The position numbers and the translations under genes are program-made. A stretch of DNA of 64,000 bases from Larus michahellis (Eukaryota > Chordata > Aves > Charadriiformes > Laridae), in assembly GCF_964199755.1 (NCBI RefSeq), contig NC_133914.1:1736001-1800000 (forward strand). The letters run 5' to 3'. The notes under the pieces are model-generated. The model ran no database searches. It had not been told where the DNA came from and was given only the letters and a program-made list of their open reading frames with translations. Below are positions 49,155 to 63,167 of the stretch, in pieces; the stretch's first letter is position 1; every line of letters begins with the position of its first letter.

Positions 49155-52100
49155 CTTTGAAGGAGAGAGATTCCCAGCTTAAAAAGACTCACAACTCAAC
49201 AACCTCACCTTATTCCATTCCCCCTTTAAGTCTCCTTTTTCTATCATGACAAAGGGACAGCCTAATCAGACTTTCCTTTGTCTGGCACTTACTTCCTCAA
49301 ACGCGGAAGCCAAACTGATCCTGTTTCAGATACTTTGGCACGACAGAGGTCACACACACACTTTGAGATAGCGCAAAGCACAACAAACAGGTAAGAAAGC
49401 AAATTATGTCACCAGAAGGGGCTGTGAGTATACGGGGGAGCTTCGTCTCCCTGACCTTGCTCGGGGCATTGCCTAGAAAGCTCTCTGAGGGCTAACGGCT
49501 GTAGCAAAGAGAATATGCAGGTGTGTCAGGGAAGATCGCGTTCTTACTACTCTCCCTACTCTCATCTCTGCTCCTCTTGCCTGCAAGGGAAGAAAGATAA
49601 ATTAGCAGGCTGAATTTAGATTAATGCACAGGGACAGGAGAGACACATTTACTGATATTGTCAGCAGAGGAAATATTTAAATTTAGCTTTTCCTTAATGG
49701 AGAACTGCAACATTTTCTCTGTTAGCGGAATGCTCCCTGGACATACCTAGCAGGGAAAAAGACTTTAGTCAGCAGCCAGCCTCAGAAGAAGCAAGATGAG
49801 TTTGGTTACCAGAGAGCAAACGGTTGAGGCACATTTGCTACAGACGGCAGAACAATGAGCCCTTTATTTAACAGTGGGGCTCTTCTGTGCGAGGTGACAG
49901 ATGGTCAGATTAAAGCAGAGTTGGGTGCTGAGGGAGGAAAAAACACCCGGTTTTTCTTCAAGGGTATCTGTATTTGCGCAGTTGGGATGGCCGGGTTCTC
50001 AGAGGAATTGTCTGCTCAGCTCCGTCGCTGCAATGCCCTCCAACGCTGGCGTTAGGCACCGTTCACTTTGCCGGAACGCCATTAAATGGGATAACACTAG
50101 GATGAGCAGTTATTTTTCCACCACTGATCAAGGATAAGGGACTATTTTCCACACACAGCTAAAATAACCCCTCCTCTAAACAAAACCAAGGTGCACACTC
50201 TTATTTGAAACATGTATTTCCACAGCTGAAGTGCTCCCTAGCATTTGGGGGGGCTGTTTGCACATCCTTTCCCACATCTCCCTCCTTTCCTGGTCAGTCA
50301 GCAGGTGACCACACTCGGTTCAGGTATCAGATACAATCACAGCAAAAATGCTCCAGCCTGAAATAACTCAACGATCTTTGCAAAGCACCTGACAAGCATT
50401 CTTGAGGACAGCAATGCGGACAGGAAAATGCTGGCTAAGAACACTGAAGACAAATAACTGCCTTTCTGGAATGGGCCTGTAGCCACACTGAGGACTTCAT
50501 GGGTCTCCCCCCTGAGATAAGCATCTTCTGTTTCCTGGAAAAATTAGAGGATGAGCTAAAATGTGAAACTTTCAGAGCCTGATGCCCACAAGGACAAGAA
50601 TGAATAAATTTATAAACAAGTCATTTGGGGTGGGAGAATACGGGGGCAGAGATGAACCTTGCTCTCTCCAGGCCATGAGTATTTTCAGGTTGCTCGCTGC
50701 CCCTTTGCTTACTAGCCAAAGTCCATCAGTTTAGTGAACGGCTTAGTGACACTGACTTCATGCTTTGCTGTAGAGCAAGGCCAAGGAATTGCATATTGGC
50801 AAGAAGCAAACTCCCTGAACAGAGTGGGAAACTTTTGAACAAGAGAAGTTATTGTCAAGACCCAGTTTTGGGCACAGATTACATGCATCCACTTACTACT
50901 TCTACGATAGGAAGTGGAGACATCAGGACGAGGCCAGTTTCAGCCCCAATTTCTAAACCAAGGAGTTAGATAACGTGACTAAATACCCTGTCTACAGACC
51001 TGAAACAAGCCCTTAGATCTTCTGAGACTCGTCTGTCAGTGCCTAACAACACGTTTGTTTCACTCTGTGATTTTAAGTCCACTGAGGAAGAGTGTTCTTA
51101 GTCAGCATTCTGGAAACGCTGAGCTCTTCCCTCTCATGTTTTACCTGCTTTGGGATTTGGTTTTAACTCCAGGCTTTCTTGATCCGTTGCATCCAAAATC
51201 TTGTATTTGCTTTTTCTTTTGGATTTTCCTTTTCGTCTAAAGAGGAAGAAAAGGAATTAAGAGGCAGGCCATTTCTAAAAAAGCCAGAAGAAAAAGAACT
51301 CTGACCTTCAAAGCTAGAGTACTTGCTTATTTCAGATTACGTTCATATCCCAAAGCAAAACATGAAAAACGTAGCTTTAGTTGCACATTCATAGGCTAAT
51401 CCAAATCTTGCTTCTTAACTGAACCCAGAGTTCTAGGACCTCAACGTTCCACACGAATCACTGAGTGACAAAAACTAACGTCCCAGGGCCGAGCAGATGA
51501 CCTGCTGGGACAATGGGTTTGAATCTTTCACCTCCTAATGCAGCTACTTGGCCCTGAAGCACCGATACAGTGGGGGTTATGGCCTCAGTCCCACCTCTTG
51601 CAACAGCAGATCACCATCCAGGAGAAGATTCCAAAGGCAACCACAATGACGAAGGATGCAATGATCACATACAGCACGCTCCACTCTGAAAGCAAAACAC
51701 CCCAGAGATAAAGACGTTTTGGCACCTCATACAGTTGACAGTGTGCGCTTTAGATGACTGTTCTTGGGAAAGAAAAAGAAAGGCCTGACCCTTTGCAGAA
51801 TTAGAGGTTAGTGTCCATCACTGACAGCGCCTCTAACTCACCTACGGAAGCCAGAGGCTTGAGATCCAGTGTGCGGACTCACTCACAAGGGCGTTTTTCA
51901 ATGTGTGTTATTTATAAAATTTGCTTTCCTGTGGCAGGAAAGCCTCTGCAGGAGCACGACAGAAAATAGGTGTGATTTATACACTAAGAATGGACACAAC
52001 TCTTAGTGAGTGTTCACTGAGAGCGTGTGAAGAGGAGTCGCTTCCCTATCAAGTATCACCGGCCTAGAAGGTAACGTGTGGCGAGATCAGGGCAGGGACT

Positions 52101-55100
52101 ATCTCCCTGTGTGAGCGTCATGTCACAGACACTGGGAGAAGGTGGGCACCTCTTACTCTGCCTGCCCTGGGCTTCAAACACTGTTTGCTTTCCAAAGGTG
52201 AACAATCCCAGGGAGGGTGCACGTACCACAGTTGCTTTCGCCGTCCCCCATTTGCACCCTGATGAAGTTCTCCATCCAGAAGGGGTCACAGACGCAACGC
52301 TTGGTGAAGGAGTCACAGCGACCGTGCTCAGAGCAGTTCAGCTGACACGCTAGGGACCAAAACCAGCAAAGTGAACTAAATGACTCACACGTGAGGCAAA
52401 AATGGGACAGTACAGTTCCCACAGTTACAACACCGCCAGCCCCCATAGGGCTCTAACTTGAATCTCGTCACTCTGTAGTTCATCCTCTTGGCTTAGATCT
52501 AAGAAGTGCAAACATAAGCACCTAGGTCTCATGCCGAATCAGAAAGTCCTGCTTCACTCACAATGTAACAGACGTAACATGCTAAGACAATTTTGCCTGA
52601 TAAATCATGATTTTGCTATAGAAGTTATGGAATTTGTGTATTTGTTAAGTATTTTTAAGTAAGGTTTTGATTTTCAAATTTGAACACAGCCCGTGAGATA
52701 CACAAGAAACAAACAGATCCTTTAAAGGGACCAAACAGAACTGAAGAGTGGCTTTTGAAGGCCACAAAACTGTAAGATCAGAAAATCATGAAAATAATTA
52801 CTTCACATAATTCTAGTGTAAAATGTCTAACTGATTAGCACATGATCCTCAGGATGGCGCTCATAAAAGAAAAACAGCTCTAATGTAAACTTGTAAAAAA
52901 CCGAAGGGAAACATTTCCTTCAGATTGATGTATGTGCGAGAGAGGAAATTAGTATGTTCACAGCTACCAAGATCTGTGGTTTTATTGTTTTCATTATGAC
53001 ACTCATTTCATTGGCTGCATTCCATTAACGCTTTATTTTAGTTTCATAAGCATCAATCTGCTTTTGATTTTGTGAATTTTTATCTTCCCAGCAACGTTAC
53101 AAGTAACCATTTATTTATATGAAGTTGAATAGTGAATAGACAGAATCAATTGGTAAATAACTGATTAATGGATCGTCTAGCAGACTTATTTTTCTGTTTC
53201 CCATTTTCTAACATATGAAAGCTACTGGAGTGAGCGTATGTCTGTGCGCACCCAGGTGTTTTAGCACACACGAAGGTCATTATTCTTGCAGGCATCTGAG
53301 AAGAAAGGAAAAGATGTTAACTTGTACCACAGTGACTCTTACTTACTGACTGTGTTAATTTCTAATGCCCGAAAGATGAGGAAGTCTGACTGTTGTTTCC
53401 GTAGTTCGTTTTTTAGGGTCCAGGCTACCTCTCGTCCTTTGAATATCTGATGGGGAGGCTGGTTCTTCACAAAAAACACCATCTTCGTGCTAGAAGTCAG
53501 ATAAAAACAATTATCTGCTGCTTCTCCAAACATCGGGCAGAGAGCCATTCTCCCCAGTCTGTCATTAGACGGACTTATTCAGAATCCCAAGTCTATTTGA
53601 AGACCAGACTTCTGTCTCCATCTTGGAAGCAATAACAGTAGACCCGGTCACACAGTAGAAGACCCTTTGGGACATCTGATTCATCCATATTTTCAAAGCT
53701 CGGCCTGGACTGTTCCTGAGTTTGCTAATGGTTTTGTCAAGTCTAGTTCCAAACGCCACCAAGTACATCTTTGCACGTTCATGCTAAGCATGAAATTCCC
53801 AAAAACTTTAAGGTCCTGCCATTTTCATAATCTCCTCCCTCCCTCACTGTGAGATCCTCAGACCTTCCTACACGTGGAAACTGGGGGCTCATTTCACCGC
53901 TCAGCACAGAGCTCCAAGATCAGAGAAGACAGTGAAAGTTTACAGTCTTTTGCGAAGGTTAGTTTGAATGCGCAAAGTGTTATAGCCAGAAAAAAGCACA
54001 GGTGTTGAGAATCCCGTATTCTGCATCTTTTATTGCATTAGCTTTATGATAGAAGAACTTGCTCCCCTAGGCTTGCTAGCCCTGCAGAGCCCTGTATCTC
54101 CTGCAGATTCACAAAAGGATGCTTGGATGTTTCAGATTTATTATTACCAGTAAGCCTATGAGTCAAAATCATATTAGTGAAGCCCTCAGAGTATGTGAAA
54201 AAAGCAGCAGCCAGGGGAAAAAGATCTTTTTTAAACAGTACAAGTTACTTTGATAGCTGAGGCAAAAATGGGATCTTAAAGCCATCTGTCTGAAAATAAT
54301 CTCTGCTCTTTTATAACATTTCCCACTGTTCTGTCTACTTAATAAACATATAAACAAATGAAGCATTAATTACAAGAATCCCTTACCTGCCTTACACAGT
54401 GAAGAACAATGGCAACCGGCCTGGTCATGGCAGAGATAGAAAGGTAATATTACCACAGAAACTGCTGGCTGCGCTCTTTAGGTTTGCACGGACAATGAAT
54501 TCTGATTTTACTGCTACAGCAGGCAACGCGGACACGAAGGAATCGATACATTACTGAACTCACGAGTGTCTGAAGTATAACTGCAGATTTATTGCTGACT
54601 TGCTGCATGACTTTAAGCATGTCTCTGAAATCTTTTTCAGTGCTTTATCTACCTTAAAACTACTCCATTTTTAGTAAAAAATAAGTGCAATATTGCACTT
54701 ATTTCAGCAAATTACCACTCTGCCCTCGATAAGTTTGTTGCCGTGCCACTCACATGCATGCTCAGGCATCCTCAAACACACCTACAGTACGATGGGCCGC
54801 TGTTAGTATGGAGATATGTGCAGCTGTTGCTGTGACAACGCTACAGCGCCAGTCGCTGAAGTTTTCTGCAGAACAGTGAACTTCCCAGACCAGCCATTTG
54901 TACAGAGGGGGAAAGCTAACCTCCATCGAGTACTTTCATGCCAAAGCAGCATGGGCAGGATCCAGCTGGGCTAAACCATCCCTTGTATGTCTTGCTGGCT
55001 GCTGTACTTGGAGCTGAGCAACACTGTCCAGGCCGGCAACTCGACCCTGGCCAACAGCCCTGCCTATAAGCAAACTTCCACTTGTTTAGAAGAGACCAGC

Positions 55101-58100
55101 TGTAGTTTATTGTAAGCTGAACAGCAATCAAACCCAAGTTTTCCTTATCTCTTCAAACAAAAATTACATTGGCTTTCAACATTTTATTTTACATTAAATT
55201 GAAGCAGTTGCGTAGGCAGTAAAGCTAACGTAATATCACAAAGCTGGCATGCAGGGCTGCTGCTGAGGGCATTGCTACACCACCACCTCTGGTCTGGCGT
55301 CAGTCCTTCACCAAACCACTCTGTACCAAGCCCCATTATCTGTCCAGTTGTAGAACATACTTCAGATAGTCTTCACAATTTTCAAAACCAAATCAGATTA
55401 GTGCTTATTTTATAGATTTGGGAGCAGAGACATTAGCAGCAGCAAACAGCTTTTGAGGACAATGCACTATCTCCAGAGGGGAAGATACCCAAGACCTGCT
55501 TGGCCAAGACCTTCTCTGACCCAAGTAAGCAGGAACATCCATTTTAAGCAAAATCTCCACATGTTCTGATTGTCCAATCTGCTTCCCAAGAGAAAATACC
55601 TCTTGGTTTACAAAACCTTTATGCAATCCCGCCCCATGTACACTCACAGACAAACCCTACCTTTGTTCGGTGTACGGCTGGATCTTCTGCACGGTAATGT
55701 CCGAGTCGAGGACCCCCAGCAGAACGCCTATTTGTCGGATGAACATACCCTTCTGCCTCTCGGTCAGCTGGCTGACATTAACATCCAGAATCATCTCCAC
55801 GAGGTTATTTTTCCTAGGATCTAGTGAGAGGGTAGATAACACAGATCTTAGAACTTCTATTTAACAGTCTGGGTACAAGTCAGGTTTCTATTATCTTTCC
55901 AGAATCTCTGAACACAAAATTACAGAACCTCACTGTAGGAAGGGATACAAGTCTATGATTTTCACAGGAAATGGCAATGGTAAGAGTGAGCCCCCAAGAA
56001 CCACATGAAAATACAATCACATCCCCCAAAACTTTTGACCTTCTACAGTTCTGAGCTGGACTAGATTACATGTTTTAATCTCAGTACGCTGTAGACAAAC
56101 AGAGGGCTTGCGAATGCACCAGAGACAAACATGGCACAGCACAAAACCCAGACTCACCAGGTTTGACCTCCACTGTGCTCCTTTCCACATCGCTCTCTCC
56201 TTTGGCGTCTGTTACTCTGAGGTGGAATGTGTAGGTCCCTTCTACCAGATTGGACAGGAGAAGGACAGGATGATGGTCTGAATTATTTAAGACTTCCTGG
56301 AAGGCAGAGCAAAATAAGCATCAGAAACAAAGGATCAGACTAGCGTGATATATCATCATACTTAAGGCTATCACTAAAAGGTAACAGGTGCACCCATCAG
56401 CTTTACATTTCCTCAGGAGCTGTCAACGCTACCTCTCGCTGACTTTTATGATGCTGCAGACTGCCATTTAAAAGAGAAACCTCACCCCAGCTGCAGGGCT
56501 CCCCTCGTCCCGGGTCCACAAGTAGCTGACGATTCCCTTATCATCAGAGGACTTTGATCCATCCAACTCGGCTGTATTTGTGGGCAAGGTGATGACAACG
56601 TTACCAGCAATCTTTGCAACTGGCGGCTTGTTTATCTCTAAGCAAACAGAAAGAAAACAGTTGGAGAAAAATCTGTTAAAGTCCAACAAAAAAACTACAG
56701 CATTAGATCTCCCCTGTAACCTGGAAATCCCCATCTAACCCTGGGGGAAGAGAAGGAAATTACACACTGTGGGATTCAGCTGAAGATACTGTTCCCTCCA
56801 GAAAGGGGTAAATCCCTGATTTAAATAAGGCCGTTTCAGTGCTCTCCACGTTATTTTTCACCCATCCCTTGCTCTTATTGTGCCTCTGAACACAGGGTTT
56901 GCTGAACTGCTCAGAGATAGCCTGTGTCTCCGGCAGCTCTGCTCATGGCTGGACGTACCTTCCTTGACAATGACGTTGACCGAGCTTTGGCTCTGCAAGT
57001 TCTTCTCGTCTTTAACTGTCAGAGTAAACTCGTATGTCCCAACTTGAAGGCCTGTTACAGTGGCAATGCTGCTGTTGGCATTCTCCAGCTTGACACCATC
57101 CGGGCCCCTAATCAAAGCACAAGAGGATGAACTTAAACTTTGCGCGGACCATGGGAGCCAGCCTCAAGCCAAACAGGAGGCTCAAGCAGAATTTACGGGG
57201 TGCAAACAGCCAGTCGCCTGGAAATACAGAGTCCATGCCAAAAAGCAAAATTATTTTCTCCGGTTACAGTAAGATAATAAAAAGAGTAAGTGGAACATTT
57301 GGAACAAAAAGCATAATTTCTGGTGGTTTAGTGTTTTGGTTATTTTTAAACCAGGGGAGCACTGATACCAGCATTTAAGTAGGGTTTACAAAAAGTGGTA
57401 CTTTCAGCAAAATTGGCTTGTGAACTGCACAATAAAGCAATATTTTAAAGAAAAGGCAGAGTGCAAAAATAGTTCCTTCATTTATAAGAGGTTTGCACAG
57501 ACTTTGCATTAGCAAACAGAAAAAGCTCCTGCAAGTTGCTCACAGGCTTTTTCCCTGAATCCCCTAAAGCACTTCAGGGAATTTATAGTCTGAAGGGAAG
57601 CATGACAACGAGAAGAAAACAACACTGCCTATTCAAACATGCTGCAAAAGGATCAAGTTAGAAGGCCCTGCTGTTATTTGATTACAAGAGTCAGTCCCTT
57701 CATACAGCCAAGACCACATTACACTGCTGTGATTCAAACACGGCCCGTCTCCTTTATATGCCGCAGCCATGCTGAGAACGGGAGTCAGGCCTAGAGATGA
57801 AGGCAAAAGTATTTCTAATGCTCAAACAAAACTCCACCTCTCTCTGATTAAACATAAATCCTTGTCTCATTCTAGTCACTGGTAAAGCTTGTCAGGCCTG
57901 ATGTGACCAGTATTTAACGCAAGGGAACTATGTGGCTGTGTGTCTTGTTTTAAATGAAAGATCTAGACACTTGCTTAAGAACAGTCTGGAAGATGATACA
58001 CACCGTGTTTTTTCCCAAAGAAAGGAGACTATCTTCTGGTCATCTGAGCTCTTGCTGCCATCTAGAGTGGTGCTGTCCACAGGAAGAGTTAATTCTTTAT

Positions 58101-61100
58101 CTGGACCAGCATCTGCCTTCGGGGGCTTATTGTTCTCTGAAAAAGGATTGCAATATTTTTCATACACATGCCATAAAAGGCGGAGCTTAAAACCCCAGCA
58201 TTATGAAGTTTCTACATGATCCCTACTATATTTCTTGCCCATTATCTGAACTTTGTACTCAGAGAATGTGAGGTTAAAAGCAGTTACGAGTTCAGGTCAG
58301 CGTTTCATTCACACATCTGCAATAAAATGAGAAGGAAATCAAAGAGCTGTGATTTTTGCTCTCATTCTGTAAGCATTACTCCACTTTTCCTGCTCCTGTC
58401 CCAGGACCAAGCACTATGGGCAGAGGCAGCTGCTTGGAAATACGATCCTGCCATTATGGTGGGATAATGTCATTAGACTACTTTGTGTAAAAGAAGAGAA
58501 CAGCCTAGAAAGGCAGTATTTCTAGAAACTTTCTTTTGTTGGTTTATCAGCAATATACCAGCCCAGAACGGTCCTAAATTAGAGCAGCTTTTCTGAAGGA
58601 AACACAAAGCTACCATAAAATCTGGAGTACGTTGGCAGATCGATGCTCACCTCTAACCCCTGGAATGGAAGTGGCAAAAAAAGCAGCTAAAGGCAGCTTA
58701 CCCGGCTGGACTATCACAGTGACCTCTGCGGTGGACTGGTGCCCAGCAGAATCCGTCACTATCAGCTGGTAAGTGTAATCACCTTCTTGCATTGCAGAGA
58801 GCTGCAAGACTGGTGTCCTCACCCCCTTTGAGAAAACATATTCATGTATTAAGAAGAATCCTTACACAGATGATGATAGATCAGAAGACTCTGCTTCTAA
58901 AATAACGATTATCAGCAGATTCTGGGGCTTATTATTAACTCCTGCTATGAGGCCAGAAGTCTGGGCCGCTTAAGCATGCAAGGCACTTACAGGTACGTTT
59001 ATGCAGAGCAACAAGGACACTGTTGTGGAATGTAACAAGACTAATGCCATACAGGTGTTCAGACCTTTTAAGATTCAATAGATAACAACTCAAGCAAAAC
59101 CTCTGGGGAGCCCTGTACAAATCATACACATTGAGAACCTGATTCATGGACTTTCCTATTCCATAAATTTGGCAGTAGTAATAATCTTCAAAAGAAAAAA
59201 CGATGACATGGAAAAGCGAGATATATGGGTGCGATCGAGTTGGGCTGAGACCTGCTCTATGGGACATCAGAATCCAAAGCCATCACGTTCCCATCTCTCT
59301 CAACCCCCCAGTTCTTGAGCAGTATTTAAAACTGCATTGCTCAAGAAAAGAAACAGGATGCCAGTGAAAACCTCTAGCTAGACTGGTGCACTCCAGCTCA
59401 GCCACTAAGTCAATATCAGCTTCACATGGATTTAGTCTTAAGTATACATTTAATCATCACATGCTTATTCTGCAGGATTATAAGAAAAGTTTGCTAACAG
59501 TCAATTAAAAATGGTTTTTTTATAGAAAAAAAGCCAGCTAGCGAGTAATCCAGGATGAGCACCGGAGATCTGCACTGACCTGCATCTCCATCACCTTCCC
59601 TTTGCTGTTCGGGCTGAGGAGCCACTCGTAGCTGACGATGCTGTGATCATCGGTGCTCTGATTCCCGTAGAGGGTGATGGAGTTCTGAGGCAGGGTGATC
59701 ACTTGGTTTGGGCCCGCATTTGCCACTGGAGGATAATCCACTGCTTTGTTCACAGTCAAGTTTGCAGTGGTGGAGTTGCTGGCGCCATCCGAGTCCACTA
59801 CTGTTAGGCTGATGAGTGGAGAAAAAAACCCAAAGCGAAAGCAGTGAATAGTCATGCTTATCAGAACTGAATACAAAACACTGGCTGGAGTTAACTGAAA
59901 TGCAAAAGAAGAGTTAAAAACTTAACACGGGATAGTAATTTTATTAAAGAAGTGAAAAAATCCTATGGTCTGAGGCAACTGTGCTTTTTCTGAATAGAAA
60001 CTTCCCTGAAATGCCCAATTATCAGTCTCAAAGATGCAAGAAATTCAAGAGTCATGTCCATCTCTCACTTGAACTACCGGCTACCAAGACAAAACTGTGC
60101 TAGCGAAAGATCATCAGCTTTCACATACCCAGCTGTGATGGAAAAGACCTCCCTGAGTGTGACACTGCCTCTCAACAGCAGATGCTCATTAACGTGGGCA
60201 CGGAAGTTCATTACTAACCCACAAGTGCCTGAACACAGTACGCGTCCTCGGGTAGGCTCGTACCACAAAACAGAACTGCCTTCTGCTAAATCTAGATCTG
60301 AACATCCATCTGATTAGTTCAAATACCAACTGCTTAAGAAGAAAACAGTGTTCAGTTACAGATACTCAGGTTTATTTTAAGTAGATGTGCTGATGCACTG
60401 CACGGACATCACACCAAAATGCAGACCAAAGGAAAAACATAGAACAAATATTAAAGTAAAATCGGCTACTATCTATTACTCGGGTATGTGCAGAAAACCA
60501 CTAGGCCTCCTTCACTTATCTGGGACAAACACACTGCATTTAAAAACTGGATGCAAGACTGCATTTCTTCCTAAGCCTTTACCCAAACAGTTTAGATTTG
60601 ACATTTCAAGAGACATTTTGCAGCTTTGGCAGACCATACGTTCCCTTCTGCCATCATCTCAAACCAGCACTACAGCTTAAGAATAAAAGGTAGCTGGGTA
60701 GCTTATCTCTTCTGAAGTGAAAAGCTATGAAACCACCTGAAAGTGGAGAGAGTACATCACAAAATAAGAGTTCTCTCCATGTTGGTTTTTTGGTTTGGTT
60801 TGGTTTGGTTCTTTTTGTTTTACTTTGTTTAGTTGGGTTTTTTTTTTTTTTTGAAACCACACTAACACTTCAGGAATCTTGTAAATTTTACTCTTCAAGG
60901 ATGAGAACTGATCAACTCTTCCAGGTATAACCTACCTGAACGTGTAATTCCCAGGTACCAGGTTGGTCAGCGTCAATATGGCAGTATTGCTAGAAACCTT
61001 CTCCTCCCGCAAAGGACCCTTCAGCTCTTCCCAGTGATAGCTGACAATTTTATCATCATCAGTGCTTTCTGTTTCAATTATGGAAGAAAATACATATACA

Positions 61101-63167
61101 AGGAATTGGAAAATGCTGCTTCATAAAACCCAGATGTTCAGTCCCCTACTTCAGTATTGGGCTTAGTGGGCAAAGGCATTTTTGGCCCAAGCCCAGAGGT
61201 GTCTGTTCTGCTCAGATACCCAAACTGTACACCCTCCTCTACCCTGTTTCACAGGTCTACTTGAACACCCGTACTCCCAGGTCAGCATGTGTGCTGGGGG
61301 AAGACAAAAAATCTCCCCAAAATAAAACACTAACAAAATGATATGAGTTGGGAGTAAGACAACCTGAACATATTTAAAGAGATTCCTGAAAAGCTCTAGT
61401 GTGGGCCAGAATCAGTAAAGGCGGTGTGTTAGCTAACTAACACGGCTGAAGCTTAACATAAGAGAACGATAATTTTGACCGACAGTAATTTTTTTTTATT
61501 CTGAGCAGCAACCTCTAGAGCTTTTCCTTTTTTAGGAGATTGACTCAGGCCAGTGTCCTTCAAAAGGAAACATGGAGAGGTGCTGTCATGTGTGTATTCC
61601 CCTTTCCTGGCAAGAGAAGCTGATTCTTTTCACTAAAGCATGTTTGACAGCATCGCAGCCAGTGCCTCTTAAACTTAACCCAAAGGGCCAGCTCAGAAGC
61701 AAACACACAGAAACCAGGCTTGCTAAACTACTGCATTTAAAACAGTGGGTACTCACGGCTGCCATCGATAACAGTTGAAATGGTTGGCAGTGAAATCTCC
61801 TGGAACTGTGGGGACACGATGGCAACAGGGGGTTGATTCACCCGAGGCTCTGCAACAACAACCGAGCTGTTACAATGACATCTACAGGCAGATCACGATA
61901 CAAAGCCCTGTCCAAGGAACTCTGCAAAACGACTCTGCCTTTGTGCACCAGGAGTAGCAAGCAGAACACATATTGCACATCCTCTTTCCTCTCCCCAGCC
62001 CCATCTACCCTCTCTGTCCTGCAGTCAGCGAGTCCAGGAGAGGAGTCCAAAGCGTGGAATTGCTGTGCCACACAGCTCCAAGACAGCCACTGAGCAGACC
62101 GACTGCAGAGAAGGGCACAATCAAGGACAGTGATTCGTGCTTTCAACAAGTTATGCACCAATGCGGGGAAACAGTGCTAACAAACTTTAAATTTAAAAAA
62201 GCAAGGAGGTGAACTGCCACAGTAGTGCTCTGCAAATGGCTGCACAGCATCAGTTCTCCCATACTGGGTCAAGCATTCCAGCACAGACCATTCTAACAGA
62301 GCAGCACCTAGAGCTTCTTGCCAAAGTTTGGCTGCTGCTCTGAAAAATGAATGATTTTGATGCATGCTGCCAGCTGCAGATTCACTGCTTATAAGGAAGT
62401 GATCAGTAACAGCATCCAAAAGGCCAGCCTTGCACTCTTGCTAATTTAGGGAGTGCAAGAACACTTCTTTGCCCACAAAGGCTGTAGAAAAAGTCTTGCT
62501 GAAGTGTGCAAAATAAAGTCTTTTTTGCATAAAAGGTGGTTCCCTCTTTACACAGACCATCTAAAGAGTGAGACCTGGTGAGACAGTCAGCACAAGCTAC
62601 TGATCTACCCCAGCTCATCTGCAAACCACGTCTCACAGTAAGGAATAAGATTTGACTTAACCTGCCTGTGGTTGGGAACACTTCTTTACTGGACAGGGAA
62701 GAAAAGAACCTCCAAAGGACCTTCAAAGCTCTGGCTTCCCTTCTTTTTTTGCTCCTGCTGCTATAAGCTTTTTACCCCATTACAGTTAGTTTTTATTGAA
62801 GCAGTGGCCTTCCAGGGTGAGGCATTTGCTAAGCACTTTTGTATCAGTATTCCAGCTCTTCAATTGAGTGGTTGGCCCGTATGCAGCATAGCAGAAATAG
62901 CTACGTGTATTAGCAATAGTTTCTGATCTCAGGAAATGAATTAATACACGTATGAATATCCTGAGTTCACAGCACAACGAATTTTCACTAAACCAGGGTC
63001 CAGTCAAACAAGCAAAACACCGTGACACAGGTATCAGAGACAGACAAAGTTAAGGAAAGACACAATTCCACCAACTCACTTGGATTTACGGTAACATTCA
63101 CGTAACCCTCTCCACGTGCGTTTTCCCCATCAACAACGACTTTGAATTCGTACAGACCAACAGTAAG
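48967..63167 (-). CDS. KIAA0319L: KIAA0319L, PKD-domain type I membrane glycoprotein (5' partial, last 15 coding exons)
   Basis: Minus-strand exons: 63080-63167, 61757-61849, 60936-61068, 59580-59808, 58702-58825, 58004-58136, 56959-57107, 56486-56637, 56158-56296, 55661-55820, 53347-53489, 52227-52349, 51595-51685, 51145-51236 and 48967-49154. They total 2037 nt, giving 678 codons plus TAG; every junction keeps phase with GT-AG borders. Order: the end of the first PKD domain, four further PKD domains, a juxtamembrane segment, a Cys-rich knot, one membrane span and a cytoplasmic tail ending NQREEIL. The family acts at the cell surface, Golgi and endosomes, is implicated in neuronal migration, and in mammals is also the AAV receptor. 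The signal peptide, MANSC domain and about 370 residues lie off the right edge. The tail ILDATDQESLELKP and the REEIL end separate it from KIAA0319. Confidence 0.96.
51595..51685 (-). other. KIAA0319L: KIAA0319L transmembrane exon
   Basis: It encodes a single hydrophobic span (VLYVIIASFVIVVAFGIF) followed by SWMVICCCK. The cysteines at the cytosolic face are likely palmitoylated (inference). The next exon (51145-51236) supplies a basic stop-transfer run (RKGKSKRKSKYK). Confidence 0.93.
52227..52349 (-). other. KIAA0319L: KIAA0319L Cys-rich (EGF-like) exon
   Basis: It encodes CQLNCSEHGRCDSFTKRC followed by CDPFWMEN and ends at DGESNC. Six cysteines in an EGF-like spacing precede the membrane span. 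This is the most conserved part of the KIAA0319 family outside the PKD repeats. Confidence 0.9.
54679..54704. repeat. Perfect 26-bp palindrome
   Basis: AAATAAGTGCAAT followed directly by its reverse complement, with no spacer and no mismatch. It lies in a KIAA0319L intron between exons 53489 and 55661. It could extrude as a cruciform or bind a dimeric factor; function is unknown. Confidence 0.95.
56158..63167 (-). other. KIAA0319L: KIAA0319L PKD repeat block
   Basis: Nine exons (visible residues 1-413) encode the end of one PKD domain and four complete ones. Each full repeat starts with a PPVA/PPKA linker, has LPxxSxxLDGSxSxDD with a SYxW strand, and ends with GxYxFxLxVxD. Examples: QPPVAIVSPQ with STDDDKIVSYHW (61849-60936), YPPVANAGPNQVITLP (59580-59808), KPPKADAGPDKELTLP (58004-58136) and KPPVAKIAGN with DDKGIVSYLW (56486-56637). 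Most domains are split over two exons, with breaks after the linker and mid-domain, as expected from tandem duplication of a two-exon unit. Confidence 0.93.
60786..60811. repeat. GGTTT simple repeat
   Basis: About five GGTTT units flanked by T-rich sequence in a KIAA0319L intron. Confidence 0.85.

Noticed and set aside
53565-54366. Extra KIAA0319L exons in the intron between 53489 and 55661
   Set aside because: Flanking exons already join in phase with the family sequence; the open frames here match nothing in the protein.
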